A stretch of DNA of 26,597 bases, from positions 1 through 26,597 of the forward strand of contig DROE01000172.1 of assembly GCA_011322005.1 (NCBI GenBank). The letters are read 5' to 3'. The stretch comes from Devosia sp. (GTDB lineage Bacteria > Pseudomonadota > Alphaproteobacteria > Rhizobiales > Devosiaceae). The notes below the pieces were generated by a model. The model did no database searches. It worked only from the letters and a program-made list of their open reading frames with translations, and was not told the DNA's origin. Shown here one piece after another: positions 15,070 through 22,566 of this stretch (within the stretch, counting starts at the first letter, position 1; the number at the start of each line of letters is the position of its first letter). Position numbers and translations under genes: made by a program.

Positions 15070-17049
15070 TTACAACTGTTTTGCAACCGCTTCAACCACT
15101 GCCTCAGGGGTAATCCCGAAATGCTCAAAAAGTGTAGCGGCCGGGGCGCTGGCACCAAATCCGCTCATGCCGACAAACTCTCCGGTTTCGCCCAGCAAAC
15201 GGTCCCAGCCACAACGTACTCCGGCCTCCACGACAACGCGGGCCTTTGAAGAGCCGACGATCCGGGCGCGATACACGGAGTCCTGCGACAGGAAAATGTC
15301 CAGACAGGGCACGGATATAATGCGAACGGATATATCCCGGGCGTTGAGAAGCCGGGCCGCTTCAAGTACCAGGCCAACTTCGGAGCCGGTGGCAAAGATC
15401 GTGGCATCGGCTTCATCTTCTCCCTGGAGCACATAGGCCCCCCGGGCGCAAAGGTTGGTGTCCTCAGCGTTGGAGCGTACCGGTTTGACGCCCTGGCGGG
15501 TGAGGGCCAGAATGGAGGGGCCGGAACGGTCTTTGAGGGCGAGCTCCCAGCATTCGGCGGTTTCCATGGCATCGGCGGGCCGATAGACTTTCATGTTGGG
15601 CATGGCGCGGAACGAGGCAAGATGCTCGACCGGCTGGTGGGTGGGGCCGTCCTCGCCTACTCCGATGGAATCATGGGTCATGACATGAATGACTCGGATG
15701 CCCATCAGGGCGGCCAGCCGGATGGAGGGGCGTGCATAGTCCGAAAAGACAAAAAAACCGCCGGTATAGGGCAGAATGCCCCCGTGCAGGGCCAGACCGT
15801 TGAGGATAGCGGCCATGGCGTGTTCGCGCACGCCAAAATTGATGAAGCGTCCGGTGCGGTCTTTGGCAGTGAAATCTTCAAAGCCGGAAGTTTTGGTAAG
15901 GTTGGAGCCGTTCAGGTCAGCGGAGCCGCCCATGGTTTCCTTAAGGGCTTCGTTTATGCCTTCAAGGCAAATTTGGGAGGCTTTGCGGGTGGCGATGGCG
16001 GGCTGTTCGGCGGCTAGATTATGCTTGAGTTCGGCTATGGCTTTGTCCAGAGATGTGGGCAGGTCGCCGCGCATGCGGCGCTTGAATTCGCCCAGCGCCT
16101 CGGCATCAAGTTCCTCGACCGCGTTTTCCCATGCTACCCTTGTTTTTGTGGAGCGCAGCCCGGCAAGGCGCCAGTCGTCAACAATATCTTCGGGAATGTC
16201 ATAGGGTTCATTGGTCCAGCCGAGGGCCTCGCGCACGCCCCTGGCTTCTTCTTCGCCATAGGGGCCGCCATGGGCTTTTGGCTTTCCGGCGCGGGTGGGG
16301 GCGCCGAACCCGGCGGTGGTCTTGCAGGCGATAAAACTGGGCCTGTCGCTCTTTTTGGCTTTTTCGACGGCCTGTGCAATGGCCTTGGCGTCATGGCCGT
16401 CGATGGAAATAGTATTCCAGCCATAGGCTTTGAAGCGGGCAATCTGGTCGGTGCTGTCGGTAAGGGACACATGGCCGTCAATCGTAATATCGTTGTCGTC
16501 CCACAGCACAATCAGCTTGTTCAGGGCCAGGTGTCCGGCAAGGGCGGCAGCCTCATGGGAAATGCCTTCCATCAGGCAGCCATCGCCAATCAGGGCGTAG
16601 GTGTAGTGGTCCACCAGTTCTTTGCCGAACTCGGCGGCCAGTTTTGTCTCGGCAATGGCCATGCCCACCGCGTTTGCGACACCCTGACCAAGGGGGCCGG
16701 TGGTGGTTTCAATGCCGGCAAGGTGGCCATGTTCGGGGTGTCCGGCGGTTCGTGCGCCCAGCTGGCGGAAGTTCTGCAATTCCTCCAGAGTTGCTTCTTC
16801 ATAGCCCAACAGATAGAGGGCCGAGTAGAGAAGCATAGAGCCATGGCCTGCGGACAGCACAAAGCGGTCGCGGTCAAACCAGTCAGGATCCTTGGGGTCG
16901 AACTTCAAAAACTGCGAAAACAGCACCGTTGCCACATCGGCAGCACCAAGGGGCAGGCCCAGATGTCCGCTTTTTGCACGCTCCACACTATCAAGGGAGA
17001 GTATGCGAATGGCATTTGCCATGCCGGTGTGTTTGGCGGAATTGGTCAT
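15070..17049 (-). CDS. tkt: transketolase
   Basis: A 659-residue thiamine-diphosphate enzyme of the pentose phosphate and (in autotrophs) Calvin pathways that moves two-carbon units between sugar phosphates. The N-terminal domain has SGHLGLPLGAAD, the thiamine-binding GDGCLMEGISHEAA and WDDNDITIDG. The pyrimidine-binding domain has NFGVREHAM and the substrate loop HDSIGVGEDGPTHQPVEHL. All key residues are present and the length is typical. The start is the ATG at 17049 (MTNSAKHTGMANAIR), with AGAGGCG upstream; the extra 26 codons upstream lack similarity. A well-formed promoter lies just upstream, making tkt the first gene of the tkt-gap-pgk block. Confidence 0.97.
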   Translation of the reverse strand: MTNSAKHTGMANAIRILSLDSVERAKSGHLGLPLGAADVATVLFSQFLKFDPKDPDWFDRDRFVLSAGHGSMLLYSALYLLGYEEATLEELQNFRQLGARTAGHPEHGHLAGIETTTGPLGQGVANAVGMAIAETKLAAEFGKELVDHYTYALIGDGCLMEGISHEAAALAGHLALNKLIVLWDDNDITIDGHVSLTDSTDQIARFKAYGWNTISIDGHDAKAIAQAVEKAKKSDRPSFIACKTTAGFGAPTRAGKPKAHGGPYGEEEARGVREALGWTNEPYDIPEDIVDDWRLAGLRSTKTRVAWENAVEELDAEALGEFKRRMRGDLPTSLDKAIAELKHNLAAEQPAIATRKASQICLEGINEALKETMGGSADLNGSNLTKTSGFEDFTAKDRTGRFINFGVREHAMAAILNGLALHGGILPYTGGFFVFSDYARPSIRLAALMGIRVIHVMTHDSIGVGEDGPTHQPVEHLASFRAMPNMKVYRPADAMETAECWELALKDRSGPSILALTRQGVKPVRSNAEDTNLCARGAYVLQGEDEADATIFATGSEVGLVLEAARLLNARDISVRIISVPCLDIFLSQDSVYRARIVGSSKARVVVEAGVRCGWDRLLGETGEFVGMSGFGASAPAATLFEHFGITPEAVVEAVAKQL

Positions 17050-17129
17050 CAAACTGGCGCCTCTTGCAACTGTTACAGCATACCCATGCGCTGGCGTGTG
17101 GGATTTTAGCGAACCTGAGATGGTCACGA

Positions 17130-17158
17130 CACATAAACAGGTGCTGTTTTTTAGTCAA
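17130..17158 (-). promoter_or_regulatory. predicted promoter of tkt operon
   Basis: On the minus strand TTGACT (17158-17153) and TATGTG (17135-17130) are separated by exactly 17 bases, matching the alphaproteobacterial sigma-70 pattern. Transcription would start near 17123, about 75 bases before the tkt ATG. The remaining part of the 269-base gap to the DUF4164 gene shows no other clear element. Confidence 0.6.
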
Positions 17159-17318
17159 TTCAGTGGGGGATTGATTTGTAGCGGAGTGTCACACTTGCGC
17201 CCATGTTGGGCTCTTGCATGGCATGGGTTGCCATTCCCGAGTTGTTTGAGGTCAATTGAACTACAAGAGAATCGCTCAATCGTGTTATTGCAGGTTTGAA
17301 ATATTCAAGAGGGCTTTT

Positions 17319-17666
17319 ATGTCATCCAGCTTTCCGCAAGACCCCCCTGATGCCCGGGGGCGTGACACCGGCTCCGGTAATCAGCGGGGCAGCGAGGGAT
17401 ACAATCTGGCAGCTGAGCGGGTGGAACGGGCGCTGGCCCGACTTGAGGCCAGTCTGAGAGGTCTGAACGGGCGGGTACGTTCCATCGCGCGCATCGAGGC
17501 GGATGTTCAGCGTCTGGAGGAAGACCGGGCGGCGCTGGCCAGCGAGCTCAGCCGCTCAAGTTCCAAAGCCAAAAAGCTCGATGCTACGGCTTCGGAGGTT
17601 TCCAGGCGTCTGGTCAATGCAATGGAAACCGTCAATAACGTGCTCGCTGACGAGGAGCAGAAGTAA
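17319..17666 (+). CDS. DUF4164 family coiled-coil protein
   Basis: A 115-residue protein whose first 30 residues are Pro, Gly and Asp-rich and probably disordered. A long amphipathic helix follows from about residue 31, with VERALARLEASLRGLNGRVR and a continuous heptad-like pattern to the C-terminus. This is the pattern of DUF4164, found upstream of zapA in Hyphomicrobiales. The ATG at 17319 has AGAGGG upstream. Its stop codon TAA shares one base with the zapA ATG (TAATG), so the two are translationally coupled. A role beside ZapA in division is plausible but only inferred from position. Confidence 0.82.
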   Translation: MSSSFPQDPPDARGRDTGSGNQRGSEGYNLAAERVERALARLEASLRGLNGRVRSIARIEADVQRLEEDRAALASELSRSSSKAKKLDATASEVSRRLVNAMETVNNVLADEEQK

Positions 17667-18049
17667 TGGCTGAAGTTAGTGTCGAGATAAACGGCCGCAA
17701 GTTCCGCATGGCCTGCGAGGATGGTCAGGAAGAGCATCTGGAGGGGCTGGCCAGCCGCTTCAACATCCATGTGGAGCGCTTCAAGGGATCGTTCGGGGAA
17801 ATCGGCGACAATCGCCTAACGGTGATGGGGGGCATCGCTGTTCTTGACGAACTGGTGGAAGCAGAGCGCAAAATCGAAGAGCTCAAACGCGAAATCGAAC
17901 AAGTGCGCGCCGATAGTCAGGCGGTGTCCGATGAGAGCGTGGCGCTGGAAGCCAGATTCGCCAAGAAGCTGGCCGAGACCGCCCGAAAAATCGAGGCGGT
18001 GGCGACCGTTATTGATGAAACCGCACAAGGGAACGAAGCGGGGACCTGA
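17666..18049 (+). CDS. zapA: cell division protein ZapA
   Basis: A 127-residue cytosolic protein of the ZapA family, which binds and cross-links FtsZ filaments at the division site. The N-terminal globular part is clear: VSVEINGRKFRMACEDGQEE, then LEGLASRFNIHVERFKG, and the helix start LTVMGGIAVLDELVEAERK. A coiled coil follows from about residue 65 to the end and would give the tetramer. It is somewhat longer than the roughly 109-residue Escherichia coli protein, as is usual in alphaproteobacteria. It overlaps the DUF4164 gene by one base, and is followed by the 6S RNA region and fau, the classical order zapA-ssrS-fau. Confidence 0.92.
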   Translation: MAEVSVEINGRKFRMACEDGQEEHLEGLASRFNIHVERFKGSFGEIGDNRLTVMGGIAVLDELVEAERKIEELKREIEQVRADSQAVSDESVALEARFAKKLAETARKIEAVATVIDETAQGNEAGT

Positions 18050-18087
18050 GTTCGCCAACGCGGATGAAAGCAAAATTCACTTTGCGT

Positions 18088-18266
18088 GAGGATGTTTGTG
18101 CACCTATATGGGATGCGCTGCCCGGCTCGTGCAGGATTATTATTTGCGGGGCCTTACGTTTCCACAGGGAGCTGTCCCTGACCCGGCCCGTGGGCCGGGA
18201 TATACGGCGCCCACCTACTTTTGTAGGTTCCCGGAATCGACGATCCCACGGCCGTGGCGGCATCTG
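18088..18266 (+). ncRNA. ssrS: 6S RNA, RNA polymerase regulator (boundaries approximate)
   Basis: The gap between zapA and fau is the classical site of 6S RNA, which mimics an open promoter and sequesters sigma-70 RNA polymerase. The sequence has the expected layout. The apical stem CCCGGCCC/GGGCCGGG lies at about 18182-18199. The small hairpin CCTAC-TTTT-GTAGG at 18213-18226 is on the 3' strand of the central bubble. TGGGAT (18108-18113) pairs with ATCCCA (18243-18248) to close the long stem. The string GTAGGTTCCCGGAATCGACG resembles alphaproteobacterial 6S sequences I know. No credible reading frame covers the region. The exact ends are estimated from stem pairing. A terminator-like hairpin with six T residues follows. 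Confidence 0.78.
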
Positions 18267-18296
18267 ATTTCAAGACTGCTGAAGGCCGCCTTTTTT
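18256..18296 (+). terminator. terminator-like hairpin after 6S RNA, before fau
   Basis: GGCGGC (18256-18261) can pair with GCCGCC (18285-18290), followed directly by six T residues (18291-18296). The loop is long (23 bases). It would end 6S transcripts just before the fau start at 18310, leaving fau expression to read-through or 3' processing. Confidence 0.6.
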
Positions 18297-18309
18297 GACC
18301 CTGAACCCG

Positions 18310-18912
18310 ATGCCAGCGACCAAAGCGGATATGGCCAGAGCCAAGGCCGGCTTGCGTCAATTTGCCTCAAAAAAACGCGCCGGATTGAGCGAAACTTTCC
18401 GGGCAGGAGCCTCGAAGGCTGCGGAACGACACTTTCTGGAACAGGTGCCGGTGCCTGAAGGGGCGACGGTGGCGCTCTACTGGCCCATGGGCGACGAGCT
18501 CGATTGCCGGAACCTAGTCAAAGCGTTGCGCAAACGCGGGCATCCAATCTGTCTGCCCGCCATTATCGGGCCGGACAGGCCGCTGGTACTTCGCCTGTGG
18601 GAGGGCGGCGAGGAATTGGCACCCGGACCGTTCGGAACAAGCGAGCCCGGAAAAAACTCTCGCAGGGTATTTCCCGATATTATCGTTCTGCCCCTGCTCG
18701 GGTTTGACAGCCATGGCAACCGGCTTGGTTATGGCAAAGGCTATTATGACCGGACCATTGCCGCGATGGACCGTGAGCCACTACTGGTCGGCCTGGCTTT
18801 TGACGTACAGGAACTGGAACATATTCCTGCCTCTCCCCATGATGTGCCCCTGCATATGGTGGTCACCGAAAAGGGAATGCGTAAATTTAACGGAAAAGGT
18901 GAAGCCAGTTGA
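18310..18912 (+). CDS. fau: 5-formyltetrahydrofolate cyclo-ligase
   Basis: A 200-residue cytosolic enzyme that converts 5-formyltetrahydrofolate to 5,10-methenyltetrahydrofolate with ATP. Recognisable parts are YWPMGDELDCRNLVKAL, the PLLGFDSHGNRLGYGKGYYDRT motif (Mg-ATP and substrate binding, diagnostic of the family) and the C-terminal VPLHMVVTEKGM. I take the ATG at 18310 (MPATKADMARAKAGLR). No good ribosome binding site is seen there, and a second ATG at 18331 (MARAKAG) is possible. It lies immediately after 6S RNA, as in many bacteria. The YmdB-family gene overlaps its stop by four bases. Confidence 0.92.
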   Translation: MPATKADMARAKAGLRQFASKKRAGLSETFRAGASKAAERHFLEQVPVPEGATVALYWPMGDELDCRNLVKALRKRGHPICLPAIIGPDRPLVLRLWEGGEELAPGPFGTSEPGKNSRRVFPDIIVLPLLGFDSHGNRLGYGKGYYDRTIAAMDREPLLVGLAFDVQELEHIPASPHDVPLHMVVTEKGMRKFNGKGEAS

Positions 18913-19724
18913 AAATACTGTTTCTGGGCGATGTGATGGGCCGGGCCGGTCGGGATATTGTCGCCCGGCGCCTGCCCGGGCTTATCGAAGAATATGGTTT
19001 TGATTTTGTCGTTGTAAACGGGGAAAATGCCAGCCACGGGCGCGGGCTGACCCAGGCTCATTTCAATGTGCTCAAGGACGCCGGAGCCGATGTGGTGACC
19101 CTTGGCGACCACGCCTTTGACCAGCGCGATACGCTCAGCTTCATCGAGCGCGAAAACAGCCTGTTGCGCCCCCTCAACTTTGCTACCGATGCGCCGGGGC
19201 GCGGGGCGATGCTTGTTGGAGCGCGTAACGGGCGACAGGTGCTGGTTATCAGCGCTTTGGGCCGGGTGTTCATGAAACCCGCCGAAGACCCCTTTCATGC
19301 GGTTGAAAAGGCTATCTCGGAATGCCCGCTCAGCGAGGTCGCCGACGCCATAATTGTCGATTTCCACGCCGAAGCCACCTCCGAAATGGCAGCGATGGGG
19401 CATTTTGTTGACGGCAGAGCCAGCCTTGTTGTGGGCACCCACACCCATATCCCCACAGCCGACCAGCGCATTTTGGCCGGAGGCACCGGCCTGATGTCTG
19501 ATGCGGGCATGTGCGGGGACTATGATTCGGTCATCGGCATGGAGGTGGATGAACCGCTTGGCCGGTTTGTTTCCGGCATTGCCAGGGGGCGTTTTGTTCC
19601 AGCCACCGGGGAGACAACCCTCTCAGGTGTTGCCATCAGAACCGACGACAAGACCGGGTTGTGCCTGTCCATCTTCCCGGTACGTATCGGGGGCGTGCTG
19701 GAAGAAGCATTGCCGGAATTTTAG
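18909..19724 (+). CDS. YmdB/TIGR00282-family metallophosphodiesterase
   Basis: A 271-residue two-metal phosphoesterase; Bacillus YmdB hydrolyses 2',3'-cyclic nucleotides and cAMP. Metal ligands in order: FLGDVMGRAGRD (Asp8), VVNGENASHG, TLGDHAFDQ, DFHAEATSE and GTHTHIPTADQRIL. At the third site the usual GNH is GDH, so Asn is replaced by Asp, a variant I believe is common in alphaproteobacteria. The TTG start at 18909 overlaps the fau stop (TTGA) and has AAGGTGAAG upstream, so it is coupled to fau. It converges with the GFA-family gene, and the two coding regions overlap by four bases at 19721-19724. Confidence 0.88.
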   Translation: MKILFLGDVMGRAGRDIVARRLPGLIEEYGFDFVVVNGENASHGRGLTQAHFNVLKDAGADVVTLGDHAFDQRDTLSFIERENSLLRPLNFATDAPGRGAMLVGARNGRQVLVISALGRVFMKPAEDPFHAVEKAISECPLSEVADAIIVDFHAEATSEMAAMGHFVDGRASLVVGTHTHIPTADQRILAGGTGLMSDAGMCGDYDSVIGMEVDEPLGRFVSGIARGRFVPATGETTLSGVAIRTDDKTGLCLSIFPVRIGGVLEEALPEF

Positions 19725-20236
19725 GCCTGCCGTCCCAGCATCTGCTGCCAGCGTTCCATCAGGGGGCCGTAGGTCTCGGGTTGGCCTTCGTAAGACAAGT
19801 CATCGGGGGGAATTTCAAACCAGCCCTGTTTGCTTTTGGTCCAGATGTGCCCGGCCGGCTTGAACCATTTTGTATTGTCAAGAGTTCCGGCCTTGATGTT
19901 GAGCGCATCGGTGTAGCTTGTGCGCCGATGGAACAGCCGAGCGCCGCAGGCAGAGCAGAATTCACAAATCAGGTCGTTGCCTGAGGCGCCGGGTCTGGAA
20001 AAAGCACGGAGTTCACCGGAAACGGTGAGGTCTTTTGCACTGACCCGCATGGATTGACCAAAGGCGGAGGAAGATTGTTTCTGGCACTCGGTACAGTGGC
20101 AGAAATAGAGGATCAGTGGCGCGGCGTTGAGCTGGTAGCGCACGGCACCGCACTGGCAGCCGCCACTCAACGGGAGATTTGGCAGAAAGACTTTTCGGGG
20201 CAATCTGATTTGACCTTTTGACCGTACTGTTCGCAT
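19721..20236 (-). CDS. GFA/CENP-V family zinc protein
   Basis: A 171-residue protein of the GFA family, related to glutathione-dependent formaldehyde-activating enzyme but mostly of unknown activity. The zinc-site cysteines are visible: GGCQCGAVRY (Cys27, Cys29), FCHCTECQKQ (Cys46, Cys48, Cys51) and ICEFCSACGARLF. The C-terminal part with IWTKSKQGWFEIP and the DLSYEGQPE segment is typical of bacterial members. The first 20 residues before PLSGGCQCG are basic and unlike the family. The chosen ATG at 20236 lies inside the spacer of the yebC promoter, so the true start may be further in. It converges with the ymdB-like gene and diverges from yebC. Confidence 0.82.
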   Translation of the reverse strand: MRTVRSKGQIRLPRKVFLPNLPLSGGCQCGAVRYQLNAAPLILYFCHCTECQKQSSSAFGQSMRVSAKDLTVSGELRAFSRPGASGNDLICEFCSACGARLFHRRTSYTDALNIKAGTLDNTKWFKPAGHIWTKSKQGWFEIPPDDLSYEGQPETYGPLMERWQQMLGRQA

Positions 20237-20246
20237 ATTTTATAAC
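20218..20246 (+). promoter_or_regulatory. predicted promoter of yebC
   Basis: TTGACC (20218-20223), a 17-base spacer and TATAAC (20241-20246) form the best-matching promoter in the window. Transcription would start near 20253, 35 bases before the yebC ATG. It overlaps the first codons of the divergent GFA-family frame as annotated. Confidence 0.65.
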
Positions 20247-20287
20247 TCCGCCAACTGAATCATCCAATGGAAACATCAAGGGAAAAC

Positions 20288-21037
20288 ATGGCCGGCCATT
20301 CACAATTCAAGAACATCATGCATCGAAAAGGGCGCCAGGACGCCGCGCGTTCCAAGCTGTTTTCCAAACTGTCCAAGGAAATCACGGTCGCCGCCAAAAT
20401 GGGAATGCCCGACCCGGACATGAATCCGCGCCTGAGGCTGGCGGTCAACAATGCCCGCTCGCAATCCATGCCCAAGGACAATATTCAGCGCGCCATCAAC
20501 AAGGCGAGCATGAGCGATGCCGAAAACTACGAGGACATCCGCTATGAGGGCTATGGCCCGGGCGGGGTGGCAGTCATCGTTGAAGCCCTGACCGACAATC
20601 GCAACCGCACCGCCTCCAACATACGTACCATATTTGGCAAAAGCGGTGGAACGCTGGGGGAAACGGGTTCCGTCTCTTTCATGTTCGAGCGGGTGGGAGA
20701 AATCACCTATCCGGTTGAAGCAGGGGATGCCGACACGGTCATGGAAGCGGCCATCGAGGCGGGAGCTGACGACGTGGAAAGTTCTAAGGACGGTCACATC
20801 ATCTATTGCGCCTTTGAGCAGATCGGCGAGGTTTCCAAGGCGCTCGAAGCGTTGCTGGGGGAAGCCGGTTCGGTCAAGCCCATGTTCAAGCCCGTTTCAG
20901 GTACTACGGTAGACGCCGACAAGGGTGCATCCCTGATGCGGCTTCTGGCGGCGCTCGAAGACGATGATGACGTGCAGAACGTCTATACCAATGTCGAGAT
21001 GAGCGACGAGGATATGGCGCAGATCGCTGAGGGGTGA
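20288..21037 (+). CDS. yebC: YebC/PmpR-family protein
   Basis: A 249-residue protein of the YebC/TACO1 family, known as a transcription regulator (PmpR) and, more recently, as a ribosome-associated translation factor for proline stretches. The N-terminus MAGHSQFKNIMHRKGRQDA is nearly invariant in the family. The block RYEGYGPGGVAVIVEALTDN follows, then NIRTIFGKSGGTLGETGSV, and the C-terminus has DDDVQNVYTNVEM. I choose the ATG at 20288 with AAGGGA upstream, not the in-frame ATG at 20267. It has a clear promoter upstream. EF-P, which acts on the same kind of ribosome stall, is elsewhere in this window. Confidence 0.95.
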   Translation: MAGHSQFKNIMHRKGRQDAARSKLFSKLSKEITVAAKMGMPDPDMNPRLRLAVNNARSQSMPKDNIQRAINKASMSDAENYEDIRYEGYGPGGVAVIVEALTDNRNRTASNIRTIFGKSGGTLGETGSVSFMFERVGEITYPVEAGDADTVMEAAIEAGADDVESSKDGHIIYCAFEQIGEVSKALEALLGEAGSVKPMFKPVSGTTVDADKGASLMRLLAALEDDDDVQNVYTNVEMSDEDMAQIAEG

Positions 21038-21108
21038 TTTGGAATTTACTCACCGGCTTCCTACATTGCATGGGTAATTGAAAACTCTCTCACAGGAGGC
21101 GAAAAAGG

Positions 21109-21228
21109 GTGATGTTTGAAAGTGAATGGATGGGTGGTGGTATGTGGTTCGGCGGCATCTGGATGCTGCTGATCGGTCTGCTGGTGGTTCTTTCAATAGC
21201 GGCGCTGATCAAATATCTGATGAAGTAG
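21109..21228 (+). CDS. small single-pass membrane protein (38-39 aa)
   Basis: A short frame between yebC and the methyltransferase gene. It begins with adjacent GTG (21109) and ATG (21112) codons in one frame; AGGAGG at 21094-21099 favours the GTG by spacing. The peptide starts MFESEWMGGGMWFGGIWM, is Trp- and Gly-rich, continues as one hydrophobic helix (about residues 15-34) and ends with basic KYLMK. That is a typical small inner-membrane protein with the C-terminus probably inside. I recall similar Trp/Gly-rich short proteins in Hyphomicrobiales but cannot name a family. It could be cotranscribed with yebC, 71 bases upstream. The strong ribosome binding site is the main evidence that it is real. 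Confidence 0.65.
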   Translation: MMFESEWMGGGMWFGGIWMLLIGLLVVLSIAALIKYLMK

Positions 21229-21234
21229 GCTGTT

Positions 21235-21867
21235 TCACCGGGGGGCCGGGTGCGGGCTGCGCCGCAGAACCGAAAAAGCGAATTTTTGAACATTTCGGGC
21301 GGGCGTGATGTGCTTGTGCATCTGGCCTTTCAGCAGAGCGAAATCGGGTCCCAGCCGCCGCGCCAGCGTTTCGGGAGAATAGCGTTGCACCGGCAGGCCG
21401 GAGCATTTCTCGGGCCCCTCGAGTGTGAAAGTGCCGATGACCACAATCGAGGCGGGGCCGGTTGCAGCCTTCAGTGCGCGCAGATAGGCGTCCTGGTCGG
21501 CTCGGCTGGTCAGAAAATGAAACACTGCCCGATCGTGCCAGACATGCCATTTTCGGGCCGGTTGCCAACTCGTTATGTCGGCGGTGATATATTCCGGTTC
21601 AGCCCGGTGCTTGCTCAGGCGTTGCGAAGTCCTGTCCAGCGCCTTGCGGGAAATATCCAGAAGGGCAATGTCGGTAAAACCGTGTTCCAGAAGCCCATCC
21701 ACAAGGCGCGATGCTCCGGCACCGACGTCGATTATGCCGCCCGCGGTGCCTCCAGCAAACTCTGATATGAGGCTCAGGCTGGGTTCGGCGCTCGCCTGAA
21801 ACCAGGTGAGTTCCTCTTCGCCTCTGAGGCCAAATACACCGTCCCAGTGTTGCGCGTTGTCAGACAC
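21235..21867 (-). CDS. class I SAM-dependent methyltransferase
   Basis: A 210-residue methyltransferase. Motif I is GIIDVGAGASRLVD, and motif II is the acidic end of strand 2 in DIALLDIS. The segment YITADITSWQP is followed by HDRAVFHFLTSRADQDAYL, typical of the small class I enzymes close to thiopurine or trans-aconitate methyltransferase. The substrate is not predictable. The frame is open to 22107 (290 residues), but the extra N-terminus is Ser/Gln-rich without family match and runs into ruvC. I prefer the GTG at 21867 (VSDNAQHWDGVF), which lies about 25 bases after the start of a well-placed promoter. It is convergent with the small membrane protein gene. Confidence 0.85.
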   Translation of the reverse strand: MSDNAQHWDGVFGLRGEEELTWFQASAEPSLSLISEFAGGTAGGIIDVGAGASRLVDGLLEHGFTDIALLDISRKALDRTSQRLSKHRAEPEYITADITSWQPARKWHVWHDRAVFHFLTSRADQDAYLRALKAATGPASIVVIGTFTLEGPEKCSGLPVQRYSPETLARRLGPDFALLKGQMHKHITPARNVQKFAFSVLRRSPHPAPR

Positions 21868-21898
21868 AGGGCGCTCTCTTTCGTTTTCTCTTGCCGTA

Positions 21899-21927
21899 TA
21901 TGTAGGTGCCGGACCTGCGCTTCGCAA
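21899..21927 (-). promoter_or_regulatory. predicted promoter of methyltransferase gene
   Basis: On the minus strand TTGCGA (21927-21922) and TACATA (21904-21899) are 17 bases apart. Transcription would start near 21892, which supports the GTG at 21867 as start codon over the far upstream in-frame ATG. Confidence 0.5.
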
Positions 21928-22059
21928 TTGCTTCGAGATGAGTGAGGGTTGGCCTGTTGTGGATTTTTGTGTTGCCTGTACCACAAGAGACCGTGCCTTG
22001 TTTCCCTTTTGTTCACTTTGTGCTTGGTAAGATTGCGCCGATGTGTTTAGGCTCAAAGC

Positions 22060-22566
22060 ATGGCGGACGAAGTGCGAATCATTGGAATTGATCCCGGCTT
22101 GCGCCACTGTGGCTGGGGCATTGTGGAAAGTGCGGGAAACCGGCTGAGCTTTGTTGCCTGCGGCACCATTTCTCCAAAAACCGGTCTGGCGCTTGCGATA
22201 CGGCTAAAGACCCTGTTCGAGGAGCTTTCCGCCATTATCAACAGTTTTAACCCCCACGAGGCGGCGGTCGAAGAAACCTTTGTCAATGCCGGGGCGCGCT
22301 CGGCGCTGCATTTGGGTCAGGCGCGCGGGGTGGTGCTGATGACCCCGGCGGCGCTTGGTCTGCCGGTGGGCGAATATGCGGCCAATCTGGTGAAAAAATC
22401 CATCGTCGGCTCGGGCCATGCGGACAAGAACCAAATTCAGTTGATGGTCAAGACATTGCTGCCCGGCGCTGAGTTCAAAAGCGCGGATGCGGCGGACGCG
22501 CTGGCCATTGCCATCTGCCACGCCCATCATCGCACCCAACGCGTTATTGAGTTGGCGAGCACATGA
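22060..22566 (+). CDS. ruvC: Holliday junction resolvase RuvC
   Basis: A 168-residue endonuclease that cuts Holliday junctions symmetrically. The four acidic catalytic residues are in place: Asp11 in IIGIDPGLRHCGWG, Glu71 in AAVEETF, and Asp143 and Asp146 in SADAADALAIAICHAHH. The length is normal. It is the first gene of ruvC-ruvA-ruvB; ruvA starts inside its stop codon (ATGA). The 192-base gap upstream, shared with the divergent methyltransferase gene, shows no convincing LexA box. GTTC at 22011 followed after seven bases by GCTT is only a partial match to the alphaproteobacterial GTTC-N7-GTTC. Confidence 0.97.
   Translation: MADEVRIIGIDPGLRHCGWGIVESAGNRLSFVACGTISPKTGLALAIRLKTLFEELSAIINSFNPHEAAVEETFVNAGARSALHLGQARGVVLMTPAALGLPVGEYAANLVKKSIVGSGHADKNQIQLMVKTLLPGAEFKSADAADALAIAICHAHHRTQRVIELAST

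Noticed and set aside
14549..15436. A 295-codon plus-strand frame opposite gap and tkt
   Set aside because: It spans two genuine minus-strand genes and has no ribosome binding site or family pattern.
16021..17109. A 362-codon open frame on the plus strand opposite tkt
   Set aside because: It is the complement of a GC-rich conserved gene. Its translation is Gly/Cys-rich without domain pattern, and tkt is certain on the other strand.
17269..17273. A CcrM methylation site (GAATC) upstream of DUF4164-zapA
   Set aside because: A single GANTC is expected about every 500 bases by chance, so it gives no evidence of cell-cycle control.
22011..22025. A LexA/SOS box before ruvC (GTTC-N7-GCTT)
   Set aside because: It has two mismatches in the second half-site relative to GTTC-N7-GTTC, which is too weak to call.
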